A model generated the notes under the pieces. That model worked only from the letters and a program-made list of their open reading frames with translations. It had not been told where the DNA came from and searched no databases. Of a DNA stretch of 5,503 nucleotides, positions 1 through 5,206 are shown piece after piece (the first letter of the stretch is position 1; each line of letters begins with the position of its first letter). The stretch covers positions 1-5,503 of the forward strand of contig JAUXIH010000076.1 of NCBI GenBank assembly GCA_030621105.1, read 5' to 3'. The DNA comes from Dehalococcoidia bacterium. GTDB taxonomy: Bacteria; Chloroflexota; Dehalococcoidia; GIF9; AB-539-J10. Both the position numbers and the translations under genes were made by a program.

Positions 1-823
1 GATAGTAAACCGCTGTAACTACCAAAGCTAGCATCCCCGTGATTACACCTACAGTGGTAAAGTTAAGCTCAAAGCCAAATATCCCCTCAAGTGAGAATAA
101 TAAAAGCAAGTAAGCGGCAATACCAACGATGCCCAGAGTTGTCCATGCCAGCCCTCGGCGCAAAACCACTCTCACATCCACCAACTGATGTCTCACCGCA
201 GCATAGGTCAAAATACAGGCACAGGTAAGATTGCCAATATGATTAAACGGAAACTGCCTACCATAGGTGGTGATACTGCTACCAATAAAGAGGGTTAGAA
301 TGGAGATACCGACTATTAAATAGACAATTTGATTACGCCTTACTGGGTCAGCTAGAGTCCCGAGCCTTCGCATCAAAAAATATATATCCTTGCTGACTAA
401 AATGAAAAGCAAGAGACCCAAAAGGTAAATCCAATTGCCGTACTCGGGAATAAGACTCTCAGCGGTAATAATGACATTCTCTGGAATATAACCCAGCAGC
501 ACCAAGACAGCACCCACTACCGGTATGGCATAGGCAAAGGGAAATCCAAAGCTTCCGACTCGATAGAAAGAATATGTAAAATAATGGAGCTGCACCGATG
601 CCCATAGGAAAATGCAGATAACGGCTTGAACCAAAAACACTTTATACGGCATAAAGAAAGAGCTACGGCATAAGAAATCGGTGAGGCCCCACAGAATAGC
701 GACCATCAGATACCAGACAAGAAGTCGCTGCTGCCTTGTCCACGGGCGGTTGCCAAGCAGAATAACAAATAGTGGAATAAAGGCAACCGCGGCGATTAAG
801 GGAACTAAGCAATAAATATTCAT
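1..823 (-). CDS. Multi-pass membrane sensor, N-terminal part (7TM histidine-kinase type), cut by window edge
   Basis: The frame is open from ATG at 823 to the left edge, giving 274 residues with the C-terminus missing. About nine hydrophobic segments are visible, near residues 5-24, 35-52, 61-83, 93-112, 130-150, 166-184, 195-212, 225-247 and 254-274, separated by short Arg/Lys-rich loops. The stretch AAVRHQLVDVRVVLRRGL at about 208-225, which follows a membrane segment and leads into another, is typical of the N-terminal 7TM sensory region of histidine kinases common in Chloroflexota. In that family GAF/PAS and HisKA/HATPase domains follow; here they would lie outside the window, so kinase activity is inferred. 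It would sit in the cytoplasmic membrane and sense an unknown signal. An in-frame TGA lies 13 codons upstream of the ATG, and no good Shine-Dalgarno is at the usual distance. A near-consensus promoter just upstream suggests a nearly leaderless message. It lies beyond the GH3 terminator and is probably a separate transcription unit. A related non-kinase 7TM receptor remains possible. Confidence 0.72.
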   Translation of the reverse strand, partial: MNIYCLVPLIAAVAFIPLFVILLGNRPWTRQQRLLVWYLMVAILWGLTDFLCRSSFFMPYKVFLVQAVICIFLWASVQLHYFTYSFYRVGSFGFPFAYAIPVVGAVLVLLGYIPENVIITAESLIPEYGNWIYLLGLLLFILVSKDIYFLMRRLGTLADPVRRNQIVYLIVGISILTLFIGSSITTYGRQFPFNHIGNLTCACILTYAAVRHQLVDVRVVLRRGLAWTTLGIVGIAAYLLLLFSLEGIFGFELNFTTVGVITGMLALVVTAVYY

Positions 824-833
824 ATTTGAGGCA

Positions 834-863
834 ATTATTACCCCAAATCTAAAAAGCTGTCAA
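834..863 (-). promoter_or_regulatory. Sigma70-like promoter of the membrane-sensor gene
   Basis: On the minus strand there is a perfect TTGACA (858-863), an 18-nt spacer and AATAAT (834-839; 5 of 6 matches to TATAAT). Only 10 nt separate the -10 box from the ATG at 821-823. Transcription starting the usual 5-9 nt downstream would leave a 5' leader of roughly 2-6 nt. This fits the absence of a well-placed Shine-Dalgarno sequence. It is seen by eye only and has no experimental support. Confidence 0.6.
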
Positions 864-910
864 GAAAGTGTACTCGTCCAGACGATTAATCACATCACCT
901 CCATCCTCCG

Positions 911-1058
911 AGATTGCTTCGGCACTAAAGTGCCTCGCAATGGCAAAAAGAGGTATCATCGCGAGCTCCTCCTTCTCCGTCATTGCGAGCCGAAGGCGCG
1001 GCAATCTCACCTGGGGGATTGCTTCGTCGCAAAGCTCCTCGCAATGACACAAAGAGGT
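911..1058. repeat. Cluster of three dispersed palindromic repeat units
   Basis: Unit A (911-954) and unit C (1016-1058) are direct copies: both run from GATTGCTTCG through CCTCGCAATG to AAAGAGGT. Unit B (980-1008) is inverted between them (TCATTGCGAG to GGCAATCTC). Each unit is itself a hairpin bounded by ATTGC and GCAAT: 913-917 with 937-941, 982-986 with 1001-1005, and 1018-1022 with 1041-1045. Unit A has an extra inner stem GGCAC/GTGCC (921-925, 930-934), and unit B has GCC/GGC. A decayed fourth start, TCATCGCGAG, lies at about 957-966. The family resembles the short non-autonomous intergenic palindromes with the word TCATTGCGAG that occur in many bacterial genomes. No transposase is encoded here. 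Whether they spread as MITE-like elements or act as RNA hairpins cannot be told from one cluster. Confidence 0.8.
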
Positions 1059-1162
1059 CCTAGGGCTTGTTCTTAAATTGAACTGGGGAATGCCCTCATA
1101 CTTTGAGATGTCACCCATCTATTTGAACGAGAGCAGAAGGGTTAAAATGACAGGGTTGGTCA

Positions 1163-1207
1163 GCAAAGCAAAGAGGCGTGCAATCGCTTAAAGCAACTAC
1201 ACGCCTC
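1163..1207 (-). terminator. Probable intrinsic terminator of the GH3-family gene
   Basis: On the minus strand, 22 nt after the GH3 stop codon, GAGGCGTG (1200-1207) pairs with CACGCCTC (1173-1180); the stem extends by a T-G wobble, and a shorter GCTT/AAGC pairing is possible in the loop. It is followed by the T-rich TTTGCTTTGC (1163-1172). The stem is strong, but the loop is long (19 nt) and the T-tract is interrupted, so efficiency may be partial. No T-tract follows the stem in the plus direction. Confidence 0.55.
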
Positions 1208-1229
1208 AATCACCAAACTACTTTTGATA

Positions 1230-2906
1230 TTATCGGGTAGTCATGGTCTCAGCTTCAGCCACAACTTCCGCCTCAGGTACAGCTTCCACCTTAGTTCCCA
1301 ACAGGGAAAGCACCTTTTCCGAGGGATTGATATGAGGCGGCTTTATGTGAGCCAAATCGGCGCCCTCAGCCCGCCGCTGAGAAATATAATTAGAAAACGC
1401 ACCCTCAGGTAGTAAAGTGACCTCTATCGGGTTTGAGCCAAGCATATTTCCCAGGCCACTGTAAAAGAAGCCTCTATCTAATTTCTCAAGTTGCTCATAC
1501 ACCGCTGTGGCTACACCTTTTTCACTGGCAATATAGTTGTCCTTTAGCTCAAGGTAAAGATGTAATATCGGTCTTTCTCCAACTTCCTTGCGCACTGTCC
1601 AATCTTCATAAGGAATACTTGTGTTTTCAATTGCCTGCCAGATTGCTTTTTCCGTCAATCTGAAAAAGCCAGCAATATCAATAAGCTCGTCAGCCCTACT
1701 CGCGAAAGTCATCTGCGGAATATCAATATTGAGCTTCTCATTGCGCAGCGAGGTTATCTTAACTATATCACCCACTCTATATCTAATCATCGCGCCGCCA
1801 TGAAAATTGGTGACAACTATCTCGTAATGCTCACCGGCTCTCACTTCATCCAGCAATACAGTTTCTGGCTGATAAGAATGGTCAAGCTGCCATTTGAAAT
1901 GCTCTTCTTCAGGGATGAACTCCAGAAAGTTGAGGTTGGGGATAAAAGTCATGCCCTCATAGTCCCATGTCTGGGTAGCTATGACGCAACCTTCGGTACA
2001 GCTATAGGTGTCTAAGGGATACCTCCCCCATAATTTCTTCACTTTTTCTTTGAGCACAACGCTGTCGGCACCACCGCTCATTATCCCCCTAACTGACCAT
2101 AGGTCTTTAGGCAGCATGGGGCGGTGAGCTAGTTTACTCTTAACCAGTCCTTTGGCTAAACGAAATAATGTTTTGGGTTGAGATAGCAAAGGGATAATAT
2201 CTACCTTGCCTGACTGCCGCCGGCTAAGATTCTCCCCAACAGCAACCAAAACGATGGGTAAACCAAAGAAGAAATCGAGCCCTTGGGATAGAGCCTGCTG
2301 AAAGCCAAGTTCTATCCTGCCCTCAAAAGACATCTCCTCCGCTTCCTCTAAGGGAGGCAAATAATCCGGAGCAAGCTCTTCTTTCATGATATAAGTAAAG
2401 ACACCCGAAGTATAGGACCTCGGGGCTACAGTATAGACAATCTTGGGATGTTTCTTGAGCGAAGAGACATCACCTCTTCCCTGACAACTGGCAAAAATTC
2501 CGATTCCAAACATCAATATTCCCAGCTCATGACAAAGCTCAGAGCTGAGAGGGACCCACTTATAAGGGGTCAATTTAAAGGGATATTCAGCAGACCTGCC
2601 TGTGCTATGTTGCCACAAAACGGGCTTTATCGGCAGCACATCCTCCCTCCGCTCCAAAAGCTCAGGACAATAATCAGCATAAGTAGTTAGCGGCACCCAC
2701 TCCCGAAATTCCTCTACGGTTCTGGGCATGGTGCCACGCATAATCTTGTTGCCCAGCTCACATCTATTTAACAGCTCCAATTGCTCCAGCAACAGCCTTT
2801 TCTGAATAGCCATAAACCGTTCCAAACTGAGGTCAATGAAGCCGCAGCACATTTGCCATAGCTCTTCATGCTCACCCTGAAGAAAGAGTTCAATTGATTT
2901 TGACAT
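1230..2906 (-). CDS. GH3-family acyl-acid adenylating enzyme
   Basis: This 558-aa protein is close to the usual GH3 length. GH3 enzymes activate a carboxylic acid as an acyl-adenylate and, in plants, pass it to an amino acid (IAA, jasmonate or benzoate conjugates); bacterial members are largely uncharacterised. The ATP-binding loop is STGRSAEYPFKLTP at about residues 101-114, matching the GH3 pattern SSGTS-x-G-x-x-K-x-x-P with changes. YSCTEG (about 301-306) corresponds to the Y-x-x-[ST]-E adenine-site motif, and IRYRVGD (about 374-380) is the diagnostic YRxGD motif. The C-terminal mobile domain follows, with a possible catalytic lysine in HIKPPHIN (about 520-527). The last ~20 residues are an acidic, Ala/Val/Glu-rich tail. 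The start at 2906 is chosen because GGGAGGTG lies 5 nt upstream; an in-frame TTG at 2927 would place the protein start before that site. No signal peptide or membrane segment is evident, so it is cytoplasmic. It is downstream of two small DNA-binding proteins. Substrate unknown. Confidence 0.85.
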   Translation of the reverse strand: MSKSIELFLQGEHEELWQMCCGFIDLSLERFMAIQKRLLLEQLELLNRCELGNKIMRGTMPRTVEEFREWVPLTTYADYCPELLERREDVLPIKPVLWQHSTGRSAEYPFKLTPYKWVPLSSELCHELGILMFGIGIFASCQGRGDVSSLKKHPKIVYTVAPRSYTSGVFTYIMKEELAPDYLPPLEEAEEMSFEGRIELGFQQALSQGLDFFFGLPIVLVAVGENLSRRQSGKVDIIPLLSQPKTLFRLAKGLVKSKLAHRPMLPKDLWSVRGIMSGGADSVVLKEKVKKLWGRYPLDTYSCTEGCVIATQTWDYEGMTFIPNLNFLEFIPEEEHFKWQLDHSYQPETVLLDEVRAGEHYEIVVTNFHGGAMIRYRVGDIVKITSLRNEKLNIDIPQMTFASRADELIDIAGFFRLTEKAIWQAIENTSIPYEDWTVRKEVGERPILHLYLELKDNYIASEKGVATAVYEQLEKLDRGFFYSGLGNMLGSNPIEVTLLPEGAFSNYISQRRAEGADLAHIKPPHINPSEKVLSLLGTKVEAVPEAEVVAEAETMTTR

Positions 2907-2911
2907 AAAAA

Positions 2912-2919
2912 CACCTCCC
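2912..2919 (-). promoter_or_regulatory. Ribosome binding site that fixes the GH3 start
   Basis: The minus strand reads GGGAGGTG, then TTTTT, then ATG at 2904-2906. Near-perfect anti-16S complementarity at 5-nt spacing favours this ATG over the in-frame TTG seven codons upstream. Confidence 0.8.
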
Positions 2920-3010
2920 AAGCACAATTTCCAGCTACAAACACTATGACAGGGTATATCTAACTTGGGAAGTGATTAATTTCTAGAAGATAGTTCTATT
3001 AAATCTGTGT

Positions 3011-3047
3011 GAGGGATTACGAGGGATTAGCGAGGGAAACTTGAGGG
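3011..3047. repeat. Four helically phased GAGGG words (possible operator)
   Basis: GAGGG occurs at 3011, 3021, 3032 and 3043, with spacings of 10, 11 and 11 bp. The first two copies extend to the tandem 10-mer GAGGGATTA(C/G). Such spacing puts each copy on the same face of the helix, as in operators bound cooperatively by small dimeric regulators. It lies directly after the stop codon of the ribbon-helix-helix gene and about 105 bp upstream of the GH3 start. The repeat is directly visible; the operator role is inference. Confidence 0.45.
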
Positions 3048-3051
3048 GTCT

Positions 3052-3369
3052 TTAGGAGTTTTTACCTTTGCTGCCCAGAGCCTGCAATTTTCGGCTCAGC
3101 TCTTCAAATCCTCTGTCCTTCGGCTCTTTGCCCAGCTCCAGCCCATAACTGAGGAAGAATTCCAAAAAGTTGCGCAGCAGCTCTTTCACGCCCTGTTCAA
3201 ACTGCTGAAATTCTTCCCTGGTAATGCAATTATTCTGTCCCTTGGGCCGCTGTGCCAGCTGATTATCAATAAGGAAGTTTATGAATTCCGAGTAGCTCAT
3301 GTCGCCACGGTTTTCATCTACCTTCCTTATCAGCTCAGCATCTACTATTAACATCCTTTTTTCTGGCAT
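3052..3369 (-). CDS. Small ribbon-helix-helix DNA-binding protein
   Basis: This protein has 105 residues. Residues 5-38 (RMLIVDAELIRKVDENRGDM, then SYSEFINFLIDNQL) fit a ribbon-helix-helix fold: a short beta strand (about 5-9), helix A (10-19), the turn RGDMS, and helix B with SEFINFLI (27-34). This is the MetJ/Arc/CopG type that binds DNA as a dimer. The remainder contains an amphipathic, probably coiled helix (about 49-79, TREEFQQFEQGVKELLRNFL) that could add an oligomerisation or partner surface, and a Lys-rich tail. The start at 3369 is chosen because GGAGGG (3377-3382) lies 7 nt upstream; an in-frame ATG at 3420 would add 17 residues but lacks a good site and would put that GGAGGG inside the gene. 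It sits between a winged-helix gene and the GH3 gene. No toxin partner is adjacent, so an antitoxin role is not supported; a local regulator is more likely. Confidence 0.72.
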   Translation of the reverse strand: MPEKRMLIVDAELIRKVDENRGDMSYSEFINFLIDNQLAQRPKGQNNCITREEFQQFEQGVKELLRNFLEFFLSYGLELGKEPKDRGFEELSRKLQALGSKGKNS

Positions 3370-3376
3370 AGGCAAA

Positions 3377-3382
3377 CCCTCC
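3377..3382 (-). promoter_or_regulatory. Ribosome binding site fixing the ribbon-helix-helix start
   Basis: The minus strand reads GGAGGG, then 7 nt, then ATG at 3367-3369. It supports the shorter 105-aa product over the frame beginning at 3420. Confidence 0.7.
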
Positions 3383-3478
3383 ATTACATTAAAATTTAGG
3401 GGTGCCCCGGAAATTCCCATCTTTGGAGCCTACCCCAAAAAAGCTAAACAGGCGAATCAAACTTCAAAAAATTAGCCT

Positions 3479-3781
3479 TCAACTCGCAAGGTCAAGCACT
3501 TCTAATACACTATCTATGCTCTTGAGCAATGCAAATCCCTTCTCAGTCACTTGATAGGTAACTACTGGATTGCCCACCTCCACTCTATCTATGAAACCAT
3601 GACCCAGGAGAAAGCCCAGATATTTCTGCAGCTGACTATAGCTCATGTTAGCGCTGTACATAATCTCAGTCTTGCCAGCACCGTTTTCACCCACCCTCAA
3701 CATATCGGCTATTATCTCGACGTTGGACCTGCGGTGATTCAGCTTCACTACCTTCCCCCAGGACTTTCTGGCTAATACCAT
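3479..3781 (-). CDS. Winged-helix DNA-binding protein (archaeal-like single domain)
   Basis: This protein has 100 residues if started at the ATG (3781), made of one winged-helix domain. Helix 1 is RRSNVEIIADMLRV (about 17-30). Residues 37-64 (KTEIMYSANMSYSQLQKYLG followed by FLLGHGFI) form the helix-turn-helix, and VVTYQVTEKGFALL (about 73-86) is the wing and closing helix. The pattern KTEIMY-x-A-x-[ML]-SY-x-Q-L-x-x-Y is typical of the small winged-helix family abundant in archaea and also found in Chloroflexota, usually of unknown regulon. It probably represses or activates nearby genes as a dimer. The ATG has GGAG 9 nt upstream. However, a possible -10 box overlaps this ATG, and the conserved domain begins only at about residue 15, so the in-frame GTG at 3748, preceded by GGGGGAAGG, is a real alternative giving 89 aa. 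It lies 87 nt after the CapK stop and 109 nt before the ribbon-helix-helix start. Confidence 0.75.
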   Translation of the reverse strand: MVLARKSWGKVVKLNHRRSNVEIIADMLRVGENGAGKTEIMYSANMSYSQLQKYLGFLLGHGFIDRVEVGNPVVTYQVTEKGFALLKSIDSVLEVLDLAS

Positions 3782-3810
3782 TGTACTATGCTCCGAGAAA
3801 GAGGTGTCAA
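3780..3810 (-). promoter_or_regulatory. Candidate promoter of the winged-helix gene
   Basis: On the minus strand, TTGACA (3805-3810) is followed by 19 nt and TACAAT (3780-3785; 5 of 6 matches). Just upstream is an A/T-rich stretch including CCAAAATTTTTTTGG (3819-3833), at a place where an UP element would sit. The spacer is longer than the ideal 17 nt, and the -10 box overlaps the ATG at 3779-3781. If active, translation would have to start at the GTG at 3748. Confidence 0.38.
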
Positions 3811-3868
3811 TAGGTCAGCCAAAAAAATTTTGGAAAAAATAACGCCGCCCAGGCAAGGATATCACAGC

Positions 3869-5158
3869 TTAAGACTTGGCATAGGTGGTGACGAGTCTCT
3901 GAGCTTTCCATACGGCACGCTCCATGGTTCCCAGAGGCACCAGCTCTATTTCAGACTCTACACCCAATCTCTGATTGAACGCCGCCTCAGTCTTCCTCTT
4001 TAAAGCCTCAAGATCCTTGACTTGGGATTCCACTTCCACCTTAACCTTCAACTTTTCCAATTCCCCAGGCTTGTCGGCAATTATCTGATACTCCTCTCCC
4101 AATCCCGGGACGTCAGCTACCACCTCTTCAACATCAGAGGGATAAACTCTCTTTCCAGCCACTTTGACACTGAAAGCAATCCTCCCCTTGATTGGAGACA
4201 TTTTAGGCAGAGTTCTACCACAAGCACAGGGCTCATAGGGAAGCAAACTGGTTATATCGGAAGCTCTCCACCTGATAAGAGGCAACGCCTCTAAGGTTAG
4301 AGTAGTAACCACAAGCTCTCCATCTTTTCCTGGACCGAGTGCCTCTTGAGTTTCAGGGTCGATAATCTCAAATAGACATTTATCGGCGAAAATATGAAGT
4401 CCTTTCCTTTCATCGCATTCGCAGGCGGTGAGGGCACCCATGTCACTAGTTGCGTAAGCCCTCGGTAAAAAAGTGAGCCCCCATCTGGCTTCCATTTTCT
4501 TAGTAAATGAATCGGCCCAACCTTCCCCTATTCCCCACGCTCCTCGTACTTTAGTATCTCTAATGCTAATACCAAGCTCTTCTGCTCGCCTCAAATACTG
4601 CACCAGCAGAGCAAGGCCATCAATGACTATAGTGACGTTCATCATTTTAGCCAACTTTATCTGATTATCCATATTGCCTCTGCCGGCACAAATTGTTAAA
4701 TTGGATGCCCCCATCTTAGTGCAGGCTACGCCGAAACACTCATACATTGGCCTTATTTGAACAATGTCCCCGGGGCGTATACCCACCATCCAAAATGCCC
4801 TGCAATTTTTGTTAACCATTTCTTCCCAGTCTTTTGCCGTGCGAGGGAAAGGGCTAGGTGTGCCAGTAGTGCCACCACTAGAGCAAACTTTGTATACTTC
4901 AGAGGTTGGAACTGTTATTCTTTCCGTAACTGGAGCAGCTCGAAATTCGCTATCTTTAAGCAAAGGCAACTTTGTAATGTCGTTAAGTGCGTTTATATCC
5001 CCGGGCTTTACCCCAGCGGCATCAAACCTTCGCCTATAAAAAACGCTCTTCTCGTAAGCTCTGCCTATCACTTCTTGCAGCCGCTTTAATTGCAGCTTTT
5101 TCAAAGCACCCAAAGGCATTGTCTCTATTTCCAGGTCCCAATACTTTCTCTCTGCCAT
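3869..5158 (-). CDS. Phenylacetate-CoA ligase/CapK-family adenylating enzyme (divergent)
   Basis: This 429-aa protein is the usual length for PaaK/CapK enzymes, which adenylate an aryl or related acid with ATP and then form its CoA thioester in the cytoplasm. The P-loop is SSGGTTGTPS (93-102), where PaaK usually has SSGTTGKPT. The adenine motif is YATSDMG (235-241), with Asp239 where Glu is usual. GLHIFAD (253-259) and FEIIDPETQEALGPGKDGEL, continuing VVTTL (263-286), are strongly PaaK-like. The ribose-binding motif is RWRASD (296-301) instead of RYRTRD, followed by CACGRTLPKM (311-320), which with C248 and H255 could bind a metal. The hinge region GRIAFSVKVAGKRVYPSDVE (325-344) lacks the usual Asp pair after GR. 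The probable catalytic C-terminal lysine is K418 in ERAVWKAQRLV. The start is supported by AGGAGG 10 nt upstream. It follows the partial gene by 48 nt, consistent with co-transcription. The substrate is unknown and may not be phenylacetate. Confidence 0.86.
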   Translation of the reverse strand: MAERKYWDLEIETMPLGALKKLQLKRLQEVIGRAYEKSVFYRRRFDAAGVKPGDINALNDITKLPLLKDSEFRAAPVTERITVPTSEVYKVCSSGGTTGTPSPFPRTAKDWEEMVNKNCRAFWMVGIRPGDIVQIRPMYECFGVACTKMGASNLTICAGRGNMDNQIKLAKMMNVTIVIDGLALLVQYLRRAEELGISIRDTKVRGAWGIGEGWADSFTKKMEARWGLTFLPRAYATSDMGALTACECDERKGLHIFADKCLFEIIDPETQEALGPGKDGELVVTTLTLEALPLIRWRASDITSLLPYEPCACGRTLPKMSPIKGRIAFSVKVAGKRVYPSDVEEVVADVPGLGEEYQIIADKPGELEKLKVKVEVESQVKDLEALKRKTEAAFNQRLGVESEIELVPLGTMERAVWKAQRLVTTYAKS

Positions 5159-5192
5159 TAAATCATTACCTCCTAGATTAAATTATTACCTC
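5157..5192 (-). repeat. Tandemly duplicated ribosome-binding/start region of the CapK gene
   Basis: On the minus strand, GAGGTAATAATTTAAT (5177-5192) is repeated as GAGGTAATGATTTAAT (5157-5172), with one mismatch and a 20-bp period. The second copy supplies the working AGGAGG (5169-5174), 10 nt before the ATG at 5156-5158. In the first copy the corresponding position reads ATC, so it cannot start translation there. It looks like a small slippage duplication of the Shine-Dalgarno and start site. Confidence 0.7.
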
Positions 5193-5206
5193 GCACTCCA
5201 GAAACT

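Larger units (their letters stand above)
824..1229. other. Gene-free intergenic stretch (406 nt)
   Basis: This gap between the GH3 gene and the membrane-sensor gene holds, from right to left, a stem-loop terminator (1163-1207), about 100 nt with nothing recognisable, a cluster of three hairpin-forming repeats (911-1058) and the promoter of the sensor gene (834-863). An 89-codon minus-strand frame at 849-1118 crosses the repeat cluster. Its peptide contains CHCEELCDEAIP and related words, which are the usual by-product of translating this kind of repeat, so it is not called as a gene. Confidence 0.75.
2907..3051 (-). other. Leader region upstream of the GH3 gene
   Basis: This 145-nt gap lies between the ribbon-helix-helix gene and the GH3 gene. 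It holds the phased GAGGG words (3011-3047), an 8-bp palindrome TTCTAGAA (2981-2988) with an overlapping TAGAA-N5-TTCTA dyad, and the GH3 ribosome binding site. I see no convincing -35/-10 pair. The gap is long for a simple operon junction, so a regulated promoter here is possible. Confidence 0.4.

Noticed and set aside
849..1118. 89-codon minus-strand frame in the intergenic region
   Set aside because: It translates through the palindromic repeat units (CHCEELCDEAIP-type words) and has no domain; repeat-derived frames of this kind are common artefacts.
2907..2927. TTG start seven codons upstream of the chosen GH3 start
   Set aside because: It would put the strong GGGAGGTG ribosome binding site inside the coding region and has no good site of its own.
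1147..2955. Shared 10-mer ATGACAGGGT at 1147 and 2946
   Set aside because: Several 10-mer matches are expected by chance in 5.5 kb, and the flanks do not match.
3370..3420. ATG at 3420 as start of the ribbon-helix-helix gene
   Set aside because: The extra 17 residues precede the fold, and the strong GGAGGG at 3377-3382 is correctly spaced only for the ATG at 3369.
3440..3476. Possible terminator between the winged-helix and ribbon-helix-helix genes (GCTAA...TTAGC then TTTTTT, minus strand)
   Set aside because: The stem is only about 5 bp with a loop over 20 nt and is mostly A/T; too weak to call.
3052..3781. Toxin-antitoxin pair made of the winged-helix and ribbon-helix-helix genes
   Set aside because: Neither protein resembles a toxin; both look like DNA-binding proteins, and the 109-nt gap is unlike the tight overlap usual in such pairs.
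3819..3833. Palindrome CCAAAAAAATTTTGG as a terminator after CapK
   Set aside because: It is A/T-only inside with a weak stem and no T-tract beyond it on the minus strand; an UP-like promoter element is a better reading.
4757..5089. 110-codon plus-strand frame (and the other plus-strand frames of 60-110 codons)
   Set aside because: They are antisense to well-supported genes with clear protein-family motifs, and their peptides show no recognisable domain.
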